NCBI RefSeq assembly: GCF_013401555.1
Contig: NZ_CP058552.1
Coordinates: 4,278,001 to 4,342,000, forward strand
Direction: 5' to 3'
Length of the DNA stretch: 64,000 nt
Source: Paenibacillus sp. E222
GTDB lineage: Bacteria; Bacillota; Bacilli; Paenibacillales; Paenibacillaceae
Shown: in pieces, positions 17,227-26,305 of the stretch
Layout: each line of letters opens with the position of its first letter
How positions within the stretch are numbered: the stretch's first letter is position 1
Made by a program: the position numbers and the translations under genes
Notes under the pieces: generated by a model
What the model saw: the letters and a program-made list of their open reading frames with translations, nothing else
Database searches by the model: none
Told to the model about the DNA's origin: nothing

Positions 17227-18270
17227 ATGATGATAACTGCTAAAGCACGAGCTGTTGATGGTCCGGACCAATCGTTCCGGGCAGCTGAGATTAAACGACG
17301 CGATCTTGATTTGCACGATGTCCTGATCGAGATTAAATATGCCGGCATCTGCCACTCTGACATCCATACTGCTCACGGCGAATGGGGTCCCGTAAACTAT
17401 CCGCTCGTACCTGGCCATGAAATCGCAGGAATTGTTACCGATGTAGGAGCCGAGGTTTCAAAGTATAAAGTTGGTGACCGAGTAGGGGTTGGATGCATGG
17501 TTGACTCCTGTGGCGAATGTGAGAACTGCCGCCAAGGAGAAGAGCAGTACTGTCTCAAAGGAAATGTTCCCACCTACGCGGGTGTTGATAAATACGGCGA
17601 ACCTACTCAAGGTGGGTACTCCACTCACATCGTCGTAACCGAGGAGTTCATCGTTCGTATTCCGGACAACATTGAGCTGGATGTCGCTGCACCACTCCTA
17701 TGTGCAGGTATTACAACATACTCGCCGTTAAATCATTGGGGAGCTGGACCAGGTAAAAAAATAGCGATTGTAGGTATGGGTGGTCTAGGTCACATGGCTG
17801 TTAAAATTGCACATGCCATGGGCGCAGAAGTAACTGTCCTGTCACAATCATTGAAGAAAAAAGAGGATGGTTTGCAATTCGGTGCAGATCATTATTATGC
17901 CACAAGCGAACCAGAAACGTTTGCCAAACTCGCCGGGTCGTTTGATCTGATTATTAACACGGTCAGTGCAAATATCGACATCAATGCTTACTTCTCACTG
18001 CTCACTCTGGATGGCACACTGGTTAATGTAGGTGCTCCTGGGGAGCCGTTGGCAGTAAACGTAATGTCCCTCATCGGTCACCGTCGTTCATTTGCAGGTT
18101 CAATGATCGGTGGCATCCGTGAGACTCAGGAAATGCTTGATTTCTGTGCAGAACATAATATTGTTCCTATGATCGAAGTCATTTCAGCTGACCAAATTGA
18201 CGAGGCATACCAACGTGTATTAGCTTCAGATGTGAAGTACAGATTCGTAATCGACACGAGCACAATTTAA
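17227..18270 (+). CDS. Zinc-dependent alcohol/aldehyde dehydrogenase (AdhA-like)
   Basis: This 347-residue medium-chain dehydrogenase has the catalytic-zinc Cys42 and His ([24 protein letters not shown]). The structural-zinc cysteines are in [20 protein letters not shown], and the nucleotide fold is [13 protein letters not shown]. The SQSLKKKED after the second strand suggests NADP(H). It belongs to the cinnamyl-alcohol-dehydrogenase-like branch that includes YahK and B. subtilis AdhA, which reduce aldehydes. AGGAGG precedes the ATG pair at 17227; the track start at 17206 would put that site inside the gene. Expected to be induced through the divergent NmlR-like regulator. Confidence 0.9.
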   Translation: MMITAKARAVDGPDQSFRAAEIKRRDLDLHDVLIEIKYAGICHSDIHTAHGEWGPVNYPLVPGHEIAGIVTDVGAEVSKYKVGDRVGVGCMVDSCGECENCRQGEEQYCLKGNVPTYAGVDKYGEPTQGGYSTHIVVTEEFIVRIPDNIELDVAAPLLCAGITTYSPLNHWGAGPGKKIAIVGMGGLGHMAVKIAHAMGAEVTVLSQSLKKKEDGLQFGADHYYATSEPETFAKLAGSFDLIINTVSANIDINAYFSLLTLDGTLVNVGAPGEPLAVNVMSLIGHRRSFAGSMIGGIRETQEMLDFCAEHNIVPMIEVISADQIDEAYQRVLASDVKYRFVIDTSTI

Positions 18271-18331
18271 GTTGTTTTTAAGTAGTCTGTAAAGACCTTT
18301 ACCATGTGATCTATCTATAATTAGAAAATAG

Positions 18332-18368
18332 AAAATCCAATCGCTAATAACATGCGATTGGATTTTTC
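18332..18368 (+). terminator. Terminator of the alcohol dehydrogenase gene
   Basis: Perfect stem AAATCCAATCGC/GCGATTGGATTT with a 9-nt loop and T run, between convergent genes. Confidence 0.88.
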
Positions 18369-18421
18369 TTCTTTATGACGAAGGAGACGGTAAGAAACCA
18401 TTTGAAAAATGAGCTGTTGTA

Positions 18422-18844
18422 TTAATCTGAAACGACTAATCCATCAAAGTTCTCAGGGCCTACACGGATCGTACCCAGCAAGTTGGAGCTTACGAATGCA
18501 GTGTATGTCAATTGAGGGGTAATTGGCGGATTGAAATCGTCAGCAGAGAACGTAATGATTTGAGGAGCCAAAATACTCAAATCAAATGTGGAAGTTGCTG
18601 AGTAAATTACAGGATCAGTTGACAAGGTACCTCTTACAATAGTAATCGTAATTCCGACAAGAGCTAATGGTAATTGTACAGAAATGGTTCCTTTAAATTG
18701 AACTCTAGGGTTAGTACCTGCACCTGCGGTTTGAAGACCAATTTGACCAAACAATTGTGGCGTGTTGATTACCAGGATCGGAATAGCAATTGAGTTGGCC
18801 AAACTTGCATTTTGCGATGTTCTCGCATCAAGAAACGTTGTCAT
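18422..18844 (-). CDS. Hypothetical beta-rich protein
   Basis: I do not recognise this 140-residue protein. It has no signal peptide, cysteine or charged core; it is rich in Val, Ile, Thr, Ser and Pro in alternating hydrophobic/polar order (VQFKGTISVQLPLALVGITI, LTYTAFVSSNLLGTIRV). A beta-sandwich is therefore likely. Such composition is common in spore-surface or exosporium proteins of Bacillales, but this is only a resemblance. A strong AGGAGGT ribosome binding site precedes the ATG. It is monocistronic. Confidence 0.75.
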   Translation of the reverse strand: MTTFLDARTSQNASLANSIAIPILVINTPQLFGQIGLQTAGAGTNPRVQFKGTISVQLPLALVGITITIVRGTLSTDPVIYSATSTFDLSILAPQIITFSADDFNPPITPQLTYTAFVSSNLLGTIRVGPENFDGLVVSD

Positions 18845-19016
18845 TGAATCTACCTCCTAGTCAGTGGGATAGGATAGTATATTCGAAGGTTACTAGTATG
18901 CTTGGACTTCTGAATATAATCAAAAAAAAGGCATCTTATTCAACTAACGGGCAGAATCGGTTGAAGTGTGGTAATGTAATGAACATATAATGTGACTTAG
19001 TTGAGGAGGATTGGAA

Positions 19017-19790
19017 ATGAAAGATTCGGTTCTAAAGTTCTATGATGAGATTGCAGAAGACTATCATCTTATTTTTGCGGATTGGGATCAATCCATTGCA
19101 CAGCAAGCGCGGATTCTCGACCAAGTCATCCAATCCAAGTTCACTTTTTCTGCTACAAATACCGTTTCACTTTTGGATTGCTCCTGTGGTATAGGAACAC
19201 AAGCAATTGGACTGGCGAAATACGAGTATAACGTGAGTGCGACTGACGTAAGTCCTGATTCGGTAAAAAGAGCTGAGAAAGAAGCCGCAGCCCGCGGGGT
19301 TAACATAAACTTTGGCGTAGCCGATTTTCGCTCGTTGGATACAGATGTATGGGGAGCTTTTGATATCGTTCTATCCGCAGACAATGCTATTCCTCATCTA
19401 CTTACAGACGGAGATTTACATAAGGCATTTCAAAATATATATGCAAAGCTTAATCGGAATGGTTTGTTCATAGCTACCATAAGAGATTACGATGCATTGG
19501 TAAAAGAGAAGCCATCAACCACGCAGCCGCGTGTTCTAGATGAGGGGAAGAGGATTGTTTTTCAGGTATGGGATTGGGCCGCAGACGGGAAAACGTATAC
19601 AACTAACCAGTTTATTGTGCAAGAAATGAACGGTGAATGGAAAACAAAACATAATAGCACGCCATACAGAGCATTGTTGCGAGAAGAGATGAACAACGTA
19701 TTAAGTTCGACTGGTTTTACGGATGTAGAGTGGCATTTCCTTGCGGACACGGGCTATTACCAGCCTATGGTGACAGCTCGGAAATTGTAA
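19017..19790 (+). CDS. Class I SAM-dependent methyltransferase
   Basis: The 257-residue protein has the Rossmann methyltransferase motifs: LLDCSCGIGTQAIGLAKYEY (motif I, residues about 46-65), ATDVSPDSVKRAEKEA (motif II acidic residue) and FDIVLSADNAIPHLL (motif IV). It resembles the glycine/sarcosine N-methyltransferase-like group, but the substrate cannot be told. I use the ATG at 19017, 6 nt after GAGGAGGA, not the TTG at 19011 that abuts it. It is a single gene with its own terminator. Confidence 0.87.
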   Translation: MKDSVLKFYDEIAEDYHLIFADWDQSIAQQARILDQVIQSKFTFSATNTVSLLDCSCGIGTQAIGLAKYEYNVSATDVSPDSVKRAEKEAAARGVNINFGVADFRSLDTDVWGAFDIVLSADNAIPHLLTDGDLHKAFQNIYAKLNRNGLFIATIRDYDALVKEKPSTTQPRVLDEGKRIVFQVWDWAADGKTYTTNQFIVQEMNGEWKTKHNSTPYRALLREEMNNVLSSTGFTDVEWHFLADTGYYQPMVTARKL

Positions 19791-19801
19791 GATTCATATG
19801 T

Positions 19802-19851
19802 AAAAAGGAACGAAGCAGCCTCGAAAAGAAGCTTGCATTCGTTCCTTTTTT
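19802..19851 (+). terminator. Terminator of the methyltransferase gene
   Basis: AAAAGGAACGAA/TTCGTTCCTTTT stem with a 25-nt loop and six T's, 11 bp after the stop. Confidence 0.85.
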
Positions 19852-19867
19852 GAGTAAATTAATACCA

Positions 19868-20115
19868 TTAACCGACTTGAACCGTTGGGCGAATGATCAT
19901 TTCGTTAATTGCTACATCCGATGGTTGCTCAATTGCAAATGCGATTGCACGTGCGATGTTATCTTCATCAATAGCGGATTTGTAGAACTCATCTAAGCCT
20001 GCTTTGGACTAAGGATCACTTGTCGTTTCCAGTAACTCGCTGCTGACAGCGCCTGGAGAAATATTGGTGTAAGAATTACAACTTTACCCGCAATATTAGA
20101 CATATTCAGCTTCAT
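19868..20115 (-). pseudogene. SDR oxidoreductase with large internal deletion
   Basis: Read on the minus strand, the sequence opens with an SDR-like N-terminus (MKLNMSNIAGKVVILT) and then jumps into an SDR C-terminal part, NISPGAVSSELLETTSDP. A TAG follows, and then SKAGLDEFYKSAIDEDNIAR through SDVAINEMIIRPTVQVG and the natural stop. About 170 central residues, including the catalytic YxxxK, are gone. The junction shifts frame (total 248 bp), and there is also an in-frame TAG. It follows the cupin gene by 24 bp and was presumably the third gene of that operon. Confidence 0.88.
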
Positions 20116-20139
20116 TCCTTTCTTTTAAATCTCTCTGCC

Positions 20140-20535
20140 TCAGAGCGCATTGTACCACTCATCATTCACAGGTTCTAACCATTCCGTCTGTCCAGGTGTC
20201 ATAGCCAGATGCACAAACCAGCTATCGGCTGTTGCCCCATGCCAGTGCTTCACGTTAGGAGGAATATTTACAATATCTCCGGTTTTAAGCAATCGTGCGG
20301 GTTTACCTTCTTCTTGGTACCAGCCTTCACCACCTGTAATGAGTAATACTTGACCTACAACGTGTGAATGCCAATTATTGCGTGCTCCCGGCGCGAAAGT
20401 GACATTTCCAATGCTAGTGTTAAGTGGAGTTTCATCTGTAAAGACCATCTCCAGATATGCGTCTCCAATAAAATTGGCTTCTACTTTTTTTCCCAGCGGG
20501 AAGATAGTGCTGTTACTCAAATGTTCGTTTGTCAT
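20140..20535 (-). CDS. Cupin-domain protein
   Basis: The 131-residue protein is a single cupin. Motif 1 is GARNNWHSHVVGQVLLITGGEG (metal-binding His pair and Glu-type position) and motif 2 is PPNVKHWHGA. It resembles the small cupins that accompany carboxymuconolactone-decarboxylase-like proteins and SDR enzymes in catabolic or detoxifying cassettes, which is the order seen here. The catalytic role is not known. It lies 21 bp after the CMD gene in a minus-strand operon. Confidence 0.88.
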   Translation of the reverse strand: MTNEHLSNSTIFPLGKKVEANFIGDAYLEMVFTDETPLNTSIGNVTFAPGARNNWHSHVVGQVLLITGGEGWYQEEGKPARLLKTGDIVNIPPNVKHWHGATADSWFVHLAMTPGQTEWLEPVNDEWYNAL

Positions 20536-20556
20536 AATGGTTACCTGCTTTCTATT

Positions 20557-20874
20557 TTATTTATAAATGTCTTTTGCAATATTGAACGCAGACCATGCCT
20601 TAGGCCAGCCCACATAGAAGGAAAGGTGAGTAATCATTTCAGCCACTTCATGACGAGCTATTCCATTTTCCTTTGCTTTATGAAGGTGGGGGGTTAATTG
20701 TTCAAAATTTCCGCCGGCAATAAGTGCAGAGAGGGTAATCATACTGCGATCACGACTGGATAATTGTTCTACTCTTGACCATACCTCGCCAAACAGAATA
20801 TCGTCATTCAACTCTGCAAATTTGGGGGCGAATTCACCCAATATATCTCGTCCAGCAGTTTGTTTTTTTTCCAT
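20557..20874 (-). CDS. Carboxymuconolactone-decarboxylase-family protein
   Basis: The 105-residue protein is a helical CMD-fold protein (SRDRSMITLSALIAGG, then HLHKAKENGIARHEVAEMITHLSFYVGWPKA). It lacks the CxxC of the AhpD peroxidase branch, so a redox role is unlikely. I prefer the ATG at 20874, 10 nt after GGAGGA; a start at 20892 would include that site. It heads an operon with a cupin gene and a broken SDR gene. Function in the family is mostly unproven. Confidence 0.87.
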   Translation of the reverse strand: MEKKQTAGRDILGEFAPKFAELNDDILFGEVWSRVEQLSSRDRSMITLSALIAGGNFEQLTPHLHKAKENGIARHEVAEMITHLSFYVGWPKAWSAFNIAKDIYK

Positions 20875-21162
20875 AGCTACGTGATCCTCCATTCGCTATT
20901 CGTTTGAGAATTCTTTAGAATTTCCTTCTACTCGATAAGTCATCCGCAATCCGTTATGTTCCATTTGTTCGACTCTTATCCATTCAAAATGAACGGAGGT
21001 GCGAGATAAGCATCGGGCACTATTAATTTACATTCATACAATAATGAACATATATCTATTATTATATAAGAGAGAAGCGTATAATCAATTGTTGGATTCA
21101 TTGAATTTTTTCATTAATAAACAGAGAGGTATGTGTTGTAAATAAACGTTAAGAGAGCATGA

Positions 21163-21197
21163 ACAAAAAACGCTTTGGGAGTTGAATCCCCAAAAGC
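21163..21197 (-). terminator. Terminator of the sugar ABC operon
   Basis: On the minus strand, a CGCTTTTGGGG/CCCAAAGCG stem with one bulge is followed by TTTTTTG, 35 bp after the permease stop. Confidence 0.85.
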
Positions 21198-21230
21198 GCC
21201 CTAAGTTTATTTCTATTTAAATACCAATGG

Positions 21231-22061
21231 TCATCCTTTGACTGCTCCCGCAGTAAGTCCGCTAACGATATATTTCTGTCCAAACAAGTAGAGGATAAAC
21301 ACAGGAAGTGAAGTCAGTACAAGATTCGCAAAAATCAAATTCCAATCTCGGCTGTATTTGCCGTAAAAATTATAGATCGAAAGCGGCATCGTCCACGTTG
21401 AGCTATTCGTAAGGAAGTACACCGGAATCGTAATATCATTCCATACCGACATAAACACCATGATGGCTACCGTTGCGTTAACGGGCAGAATAAGCGGTGT
21501 AACGATACGGAAAAACACGCCGAATACGCTGGCACCTTCCAGAAATGCAACCTCGTCCAGTGCTTTCGGAATGGTTTTGATAAATCCACTGTACAAAAAT
21601 ACGCTAAAAGCGGTATTAAGCGCCGCGTAGATCAGGATGACACTTGATATGCTGCCGTAAAACCCCAATCCCTGCACAACCCGAATCGTCGTAATGATCG
21701 ACATTGGTGCAATCAATCCCATGAAGAAATACATATAGATTGTGTTTGAAAGTTTGGTGTCCCGGCGTGCCAGAATGAAGGACGCTGCTGAAGAAGCGAC
21801 AATGTTGATGATGGACGATATTCCCGTAATCCAGATGCTGTTCAGGAATGCTCTGGACAGACCGCCTTCTTCAAATACCCGGACATAGTTTGAGAACTGC
21901 CATTTATCCGGCAAACTTAAGGAGAAGCTGAGCACTTCAGCACTTGTTTTGAATGAACCCAGAATTAGAATTACCAGCGGCAACAGAATGAGCAGAGAGG
22001 CCAGCAGCAGAAATCCTTCAACAACATAGTTGCGAATAGCGAGTTTGCGAGTATATCCCAT
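21231..22061 (-). CDS. Carbohydrate ABC transporter permease (MalG-like)
   Basis: The 276-residue protein has six transmembrane segments, starting ILLPLVILILGSF. The EAA-type cytoplasmic loop ALDEVAFLEGASVFGVFFRIVTPLILP couples it to an ATPase. It is the last gene of a binding-protein/permease/permease operon, 1 nt after the MalF-like gene. No ATPase gene is present; in Bacillales these CUT1 systems usually borrow the shared MsmX-type ATPase encoded elsewhere. Substrate not determinable. Confidence 0.93.
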   Translation of the reverse strand: MGYTRKLAIRNYVVEGFLLLASLLILLPLVILILGSFKTSAEVLSFSLSLPDKWQFSNYVRVFEEGGLSRAFLNSIWITGISSIINIVASSAASFILARRDTKLSNTIYMYFFMGLIAPMSIITTIRVVQGLGFYGSISSVILIYAALNTAFSVFLYSGFIKTIPKALDEVAFLEGASVFGVFFRIVTPLILPVNATVAIMVFMSVWNDITIPVYFLTNSSTWTMPLSIYNFYGKYSRDWNLIFANLVLTSLPVFILYLFGQKYIVSGLTAGAVKG

Positions 22062-22062
22062 G

Positions 22063-22935
22063 TTATTCCGTAACCTCCTTACGCCGCATGAAGATCAATA
22101 GCGGTATAGCAATAATCGTAACGACCACAAACAGAAGTGTGTTAACTGCGGTGCCCAGACCCCAGTTTCCTTCACCGAAAGAACGGAGAATGATGGTACC
22201 CACAACTTGTGAAGCGTTGCCTGGGCCACCGCCGGTCATGACATACACTTCCGAGAATACTTTAAGCCCGCCAATCAGTGTCAACATCAGATTAATATTG
22301 ATGGCTGGCAGCAGCAGAGGCAGCGTAATTTTGAAAAAACTTTTCCAGGAGCTTGCTCCGTCAATCTTAGCGGCTTCATAATATTCTTGAGAAATAGATT
22401 GCAAACCAGCCAGATAGATGGCCATTTGGAATCCGGCGCTTTGCCAGATGGATACGATCGCAATCGTCCAGATGACAAGGGAAGGATTGGTCAACCAAGC
22501 CTGGCTTAATGAATGTAATCCGACTGCTTCCAATACTCGATTGATCGTACCTTCTGTACGCAGCATTGGTGTGAACAGGATGCTGATGACCAGAATGCTC
22601 AGTATGGAAGGGGAGTAGAAAATCGCGCGCAGCAGGTTCTTCGTTTTTAATCTCATGTTTAGCGCCACGGCAAGCAGCAAACCAATAATGTTTTTGCCAG
22701 CAACCGTAACAACGGCAAAAATGGCTGTATTTTTAAGCGCCAAAATAAGCGTTTTGTCCGAGAAAATTTTCTCAAAATTATCCCATCCAATAAACTTCAG
22801 ATCAATCCGATCCAGCCGCCAATCCGTAAAAGAGTAATAGAAAGCAGCAATCGCTGGAACGACAAAAAAGATGGAGTAGATAAGCAGTGCCGGAAATACC
22901 ATGTAATACGAATATAAATTTTTAGCCCTTTTCAT
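22063..22935 (-). CDS. Carbohydrate ABC transporter permease (MalF-like)
   Basis: The 290-residue protein has six transmembrane segments. The EAA loop is EYYEAAKIDGASSWKSFFKITLPLLLP, the standard CUT1 coupling motif. It pairs with the MalG-like permease immediately downstream and follows the lipoprotein gene by 68 bp. Together they form the channel of an oligosaccharide or sugar importer that is probably controlled by the divergent YesM/YesN pair. Confidence 0.93.
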   Translation of the reverse strand: MKRAKNLYSYYMVFPALLIYSIFFVVPAIAAFYYSFTDWRLDRIDLKFIGWDNFEKIFSDKTLILALKNTAIFAVVTVAGKNIIGLLLAVALNMRLKTKNLLRAIFYSPSILSILVISILFTPMLRTEGTINRVLEAVGLHSLSQAWLTNPSLVIWTIAIVSIWQSAGFQMAIYLAGLQSISQEYYEAAKIDGASSWKSFFKITLPLLLPAININLMLTLIGGLKVFSEVYVMTGGGPGNASQVVGTIILRSFGEGNWGLGTAVNTLLFVVVTIIAIPLLIFMRRKEVTE

Positions 22936-23003
22936 GTCTCACACTCCGTTATGGCTAGGCAGCACATCATTCAGGAATGACATACTGCCCTGTATTTCAA
23001 TTC

Positions 23004-24317
23004 TTAGAAACCGGAAACGCCTTTATCCTGCATCAGTTGACTGAACTTCTCATCCCAGGATTTTAATACTTCCTCCGGTGTCAAACCGCCAGCGAATTGA
23101 TCCTGTAACAGCCTATACAGCTCACTGCGATCAACCAGCATGTAAGCATCGGTGGTTAATACGGTTTTCTTAGGGAGAATGTAATTGTCAACGATATCCT
23201 GTTTGTAAGCAGGCAACTCCGGTGTAGTAACATCGCTAAAATTAGATACATATCCTTTGGCATCAACGATCTGTTGTGCAATTTCCTTGGAGGCGATAAA
23301 GTCCAGGAACTGTTTGGCTTCGTCCAAATGCTTAGCCTTTTTCGGAATGAACAGCTGTCCTCCAAGAGGACTTGCACCCAGTTTGGCATCATCGGAAGAC
23401 GGAATCGGGAATACGCCGAGTTCCATGCTTGGATCCTGCTCTGCTACGCCTTCGATTAACCAATCTCCCATAAACATCATGGCGACTTCCTTGTTCAGGA
23501 ATTTGCCAACGGCCATGTCATAGCTGTCGCTAAGCACATCCGTATTGGTATATCCTTTGGTGTACACTTCATATTGCTGCTCCAAAAACGTTTTAAACTC
23601 AGGAATATCGGACCATTTTTTCTTGTTGCTGTTGAGCTCATCGAAAAAAGAAGGATCGTTTTTGGCTACAAAATCGGCAAATGCTGCTGCAGGCCAGATG
23701 TTCGCAGCCCAAGCATCTTTATAGGGCATGAATACCGGAGTAATGCCGCCAGCTTTAATTTTTTCACAAATAGCCAAAAATTGTTCGTAACTTGTAGGGA
23801 TGGACAGACCCAGGTCAGCAAAAATCTGTTTGTTGTAAACAACACCTTGCATGCCCGTGTCCTGGCTGACATGGAAGCTGTAGATATGGCCGGCAGCGGA
23901 GAGCACATCTTTGTTTACAATTCTGCTGGCCCAGGACTCGTTATCCAGAATTTCAAAATTTCGCTCAAGATTCAGATCCGTAATCGCACTGGCCAAATTG
24001 TATTGAATGATGTCGGGTGTTTCATCGACAGCCAGCTTGGTTTGCAGCACGGTCGTTGTTTGCTCAGCCGGAATGAGCTGCAGATTGACAGAAATATTTG
24101 TCTGCTTTTCAAACTCATCGAGAATATCCTGCTGGATAAAGGCAGAATCCTGTGAACTCTTCGAAATCGCTAATTCCAGTGTGACCTTGCTGTTCTTATT
24201 GCCATTGCTTGCGGACGTGACGGAATCAGTGCCACCTGATCCGCAAGCGGTCAGTGAAATGGACAACAAGCTTGCCAGTACCATGGATGCTGCTTTTTTT
24301 CTTTTATGCATTTTCAA
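23004..24317 (-). CDS. Sugar-binding lipoprotein of the ABC importer
   Basis: The 437-residue protein is a family 1 extracellular solute-binding protein. It has a lipoprotein signal (SLTACGSGG, lipidated Cys25), then TLELAISKSSQDSAF and the typical QQYEVYTKGYTNTD and GDWLIEGVAEQDPSMELGVFPIP segments. I place the start at the TTG at 24317, 6 nt after GAGGGGGA; the ATG two codons later is the alternative, and the longer frame to 24377 has no binding site. It captures the sugar at the membrane surface. It is divergent from a sensor kinase gene. Confidence 0.9.
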   Translation of the reverse strand: MKMHKRKKAASMVLASLLSISLTACGSGGTDSVTSASNGNKNSKVTLELAISKSSQDSAFIQQDILDEFEKQTNISVNLQLIPAEQTTTVLQTKLAVDETPDIIQYNLASAITDLNLERNFEILDNESWASRIVNKDVLSAAGHIYSFHVSQDTGMQGVVYNKQIFADLGLSIPTSYEQFLAICEKIKAGGITPVFMPYKDAWAANIWPAAAFADFVAKNDPSFFDELNSNKKKWSDIPEFKTFLEQQYEVYTKGYTNTDVLSDSYDMAVGKFLNKEVAMMFMGDWLIEGVAEQDPSMELGVFPIPSSDDAKLGASPLGGQLFIPKKAKHLDEAKQFLDFIASKEIAQQIVDAKGYVSNFSDVTTPELPAYKQDIVDNYILPKKTVLTTDAYMLVDRSELYRLLQDQFAGGLTPEEVLKSWDEKFSQLMQDKGVSGF

Positions 24318-24523
24318 CGCAAATCCCCCTCTGAAACATGTAATGAATCCGTTTACAAGTCCAATTATAAAATCCACTTCTTCTCCGGTACATGTCTGTG
24401 CTTGAATATTTATGTGTAAAATCCTGAACTTGAAATCGCTATCATTTCATTCAAACCCATGCTACATTAAGACATGATCCAGACGAGTTGTACGGCATGA
24501 CAAGACAGGAGGCTTCGCGAAGC

Positions 24524-26287
24524 ATGGCTAAACTTATACATAGAGCCACACAATTCAGCTTGCAGACAAAAGTATTTTTGACATTTCTGGCCCTTCTTTT
24601 ATTCGTGCTGGGCTGTTTTATCGTTTACGTGAACCTGGTCGTTATCCGCCCGCTTACACAAAAAACGGAGGAGGATACACTGATCACGGCCACCAAGGTA
24701 CGAGAACAGGTTGACCTGTACGTAGAGCAGCAAAACCAGATGTCCCAGCGCATATTGTCCAATAAGGACATCTTCACAACGATGGACAAGAGCTCTTCAG
24801 CCCCAAGCAATTATGAACGACTGAACCAGATTCGGAAACTAAAAGATATCATGTTTCAAGCCATTGGCCCCAGCATGAACATCAAGGACATGTCCATTTA
24901 TGATAAACAAGGTGTGCTGCTCACATCGTATCTGGGTTCAGGGCATCCTCCAACGATCCTGAGTACCCTGACGGAAAAAAGCAGGAGTGGACGAGAGTGG
25001 ACCGGGAACGGTTTTATCCTGCTTCGAGAGGCAGACACGATCTCATTTCTCCGTACGGTCAACGATCAGAATGGCAAGCTATATGGATATCTTAGTATTC
25101 AAATGGATCAAGCTTACATTCAAAACCTTACGGAAGGAATTACAGCAGGAGATGTATTCATTTTGAACAAGCAAGGTGAGCAAATGACTGGCTCGGAAGC
25201 GAGAAAGAACGCTTTGACATGGAAAGAGCCATTATCCGATGAAGGACTGGCAGTTGATGAACAAAATAATTACGTTACGCATTCTACATCTCACCAGACG
25301 GGTTGGATTACTTTTATAATAACGCCGAAAGATTCGGTTTTAGGCTCGATCCGTTCCGTTCAAAGCATGTCCATTTTGCTGATTACTGCCTTAATGCTTA
25401 TTTCTTTCGTGTACATTTTCTTCTCTACACGCAACCTGTTGCTTCCTATTCGCAAGCTTCGCAGCCAGATTTGGCGCATTAACTACAGCAATATGAAACT
25501 GAAAGTCGATGATCGGCCTAAAAATAACGACCTGCTGCTGTTGAATGAAGCTTTTCAGGACTTGATGGAGCGTTTACAGCAGTCCATTGACCGTGAGAAG
25601 AAGGCATTACATGAAGAAGTCACTGCACGGAATTCCGCATTACAAGCTCAGATTGCTCCCCATTTTCTTCATAACGTCCTTTATTTGATCAGTATTGCTG
25701 CTCAAGAGGGAAGAACCCGGGTCGTGTCTGATATGTGCAAACATCTGTCAGACAGTTTACGTTATATTGTTTCATCCCCTTATGCACATGTGACGATGAC
25801 GGAGGAGCTTGAGCATACGAGACATTATTTGTCGTTGGTACAGCAAAAGTATGAAGAGGATTTGGAATGGAGCATCCATGCTGATGATCTGACGAGTGAA
25901 ATCCGGCTGCCGCGGCTGGTTATTCAGCCTTTCGTTGAAAATTGCATTGAGCATGCTTTCTTCAATACTACGCCTCCCTGGCGTATCCAAATTACCGTAA
26001 AGCAGTATAACGGATTATGGGCTCTGGAGATTAAAGACAACGGAGAAGGCTTCCCGCCAAATAAAATAGAAGAGATTTTGTCCAATATTCAGAAGTCCGG
26101 CTCCGGAATGAATCAATCCTCCGATCGTCAGACAGCTCTTGGCAACATGGGGATCGTTAATAGCGTCAATCGGCTTAAACTGATGTATAGCAATCGACTT
26201 TTATTTAATATGTACAACAGTCATTCTGACGAGGAAAAAGGAGCAACCATTCAAATCATCGGATCGATGACGAGCGATTTTTACTGA
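24524..26287 (+). CDS. YesM-like sensor histidine kinase
   Basis: The 587-residue protein has a first transmembrane helix (VFLTFLALLLFVLGCFIVYV), an extracellular sensing domain of about 250 residues, a second helix (ILLITALMLISFVYIFF) and a HAMP segment. The His-kinase domain has the phospho-acceptor in QIAPHFLHNVLYLIS and the ATP-binding N box VENCIEHAF and DNGEGF. I take the ATG at 24524 after AGGAGG. The response regulator follows 18 bp later. In this family the pair senses extracellular sugars and activates the adjacent ABC importer. Confidence 0.93.
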   Translation: MAKLIHRATQFSLQTKVFLTFLALLLFVLGCFIVYVNLVVIRPLTQKTEEDTLITATKVREQVDLYVEQQNQMSQRILSNKDIFTTMDKSSSAPSNYERLNQIRKLKDIMFQAIGPSMNIKDMSIYDKQGVLLTSYLGSGHPPTILSTLTEKSRSGREWTGNGFILLREADTISFLRTVNDQNGKLYGYLSIQMDQAYIQNLTEGITAGDVFILNKQGEQMTGSEARKNALTWKEPLSDEGLAVDEQNNYVTHSTSHQTGWITFIITPKDSVLGSIRSVQSMSILLITALMLISFVYIFFSTRNLLLPIRKLRSQIWRINYSNMKLKVDDRPKNNDLLLLNEAFQDLMERLQQSIDREKKALHEEVTARNSALQAQIAPHFLHNVLYLISIAAQEGRTRVVSDMCKHLSDSLRYIVSSPYAHVTMTEELEHTRHYLSLVQQKYEEDLEWSIHADDLTSEIRLPRLVIQPFVENCIEHAFFNTTPPWRIQITVKQYNGLWALEIKDNGEGFPPNKIEEILSNIQKSGSGMNQSSDRQTALGNMGIVNSVNRLKLMYSNRLLFNMYNSHSDEEKGATIQIIGSMTSDFY

Positions 26288-26305
26288 GCACAGGAGGGAT
26301 AGACC

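Noticed and set aside
20893..21162. Short protein-like frames upstream of the CMD gene
   Set aside because: Several frames give plausible short stretches (one ends in RVEGNSKEFSNE), but none is long enough or has a start with a binding site, and they conflict with each other.
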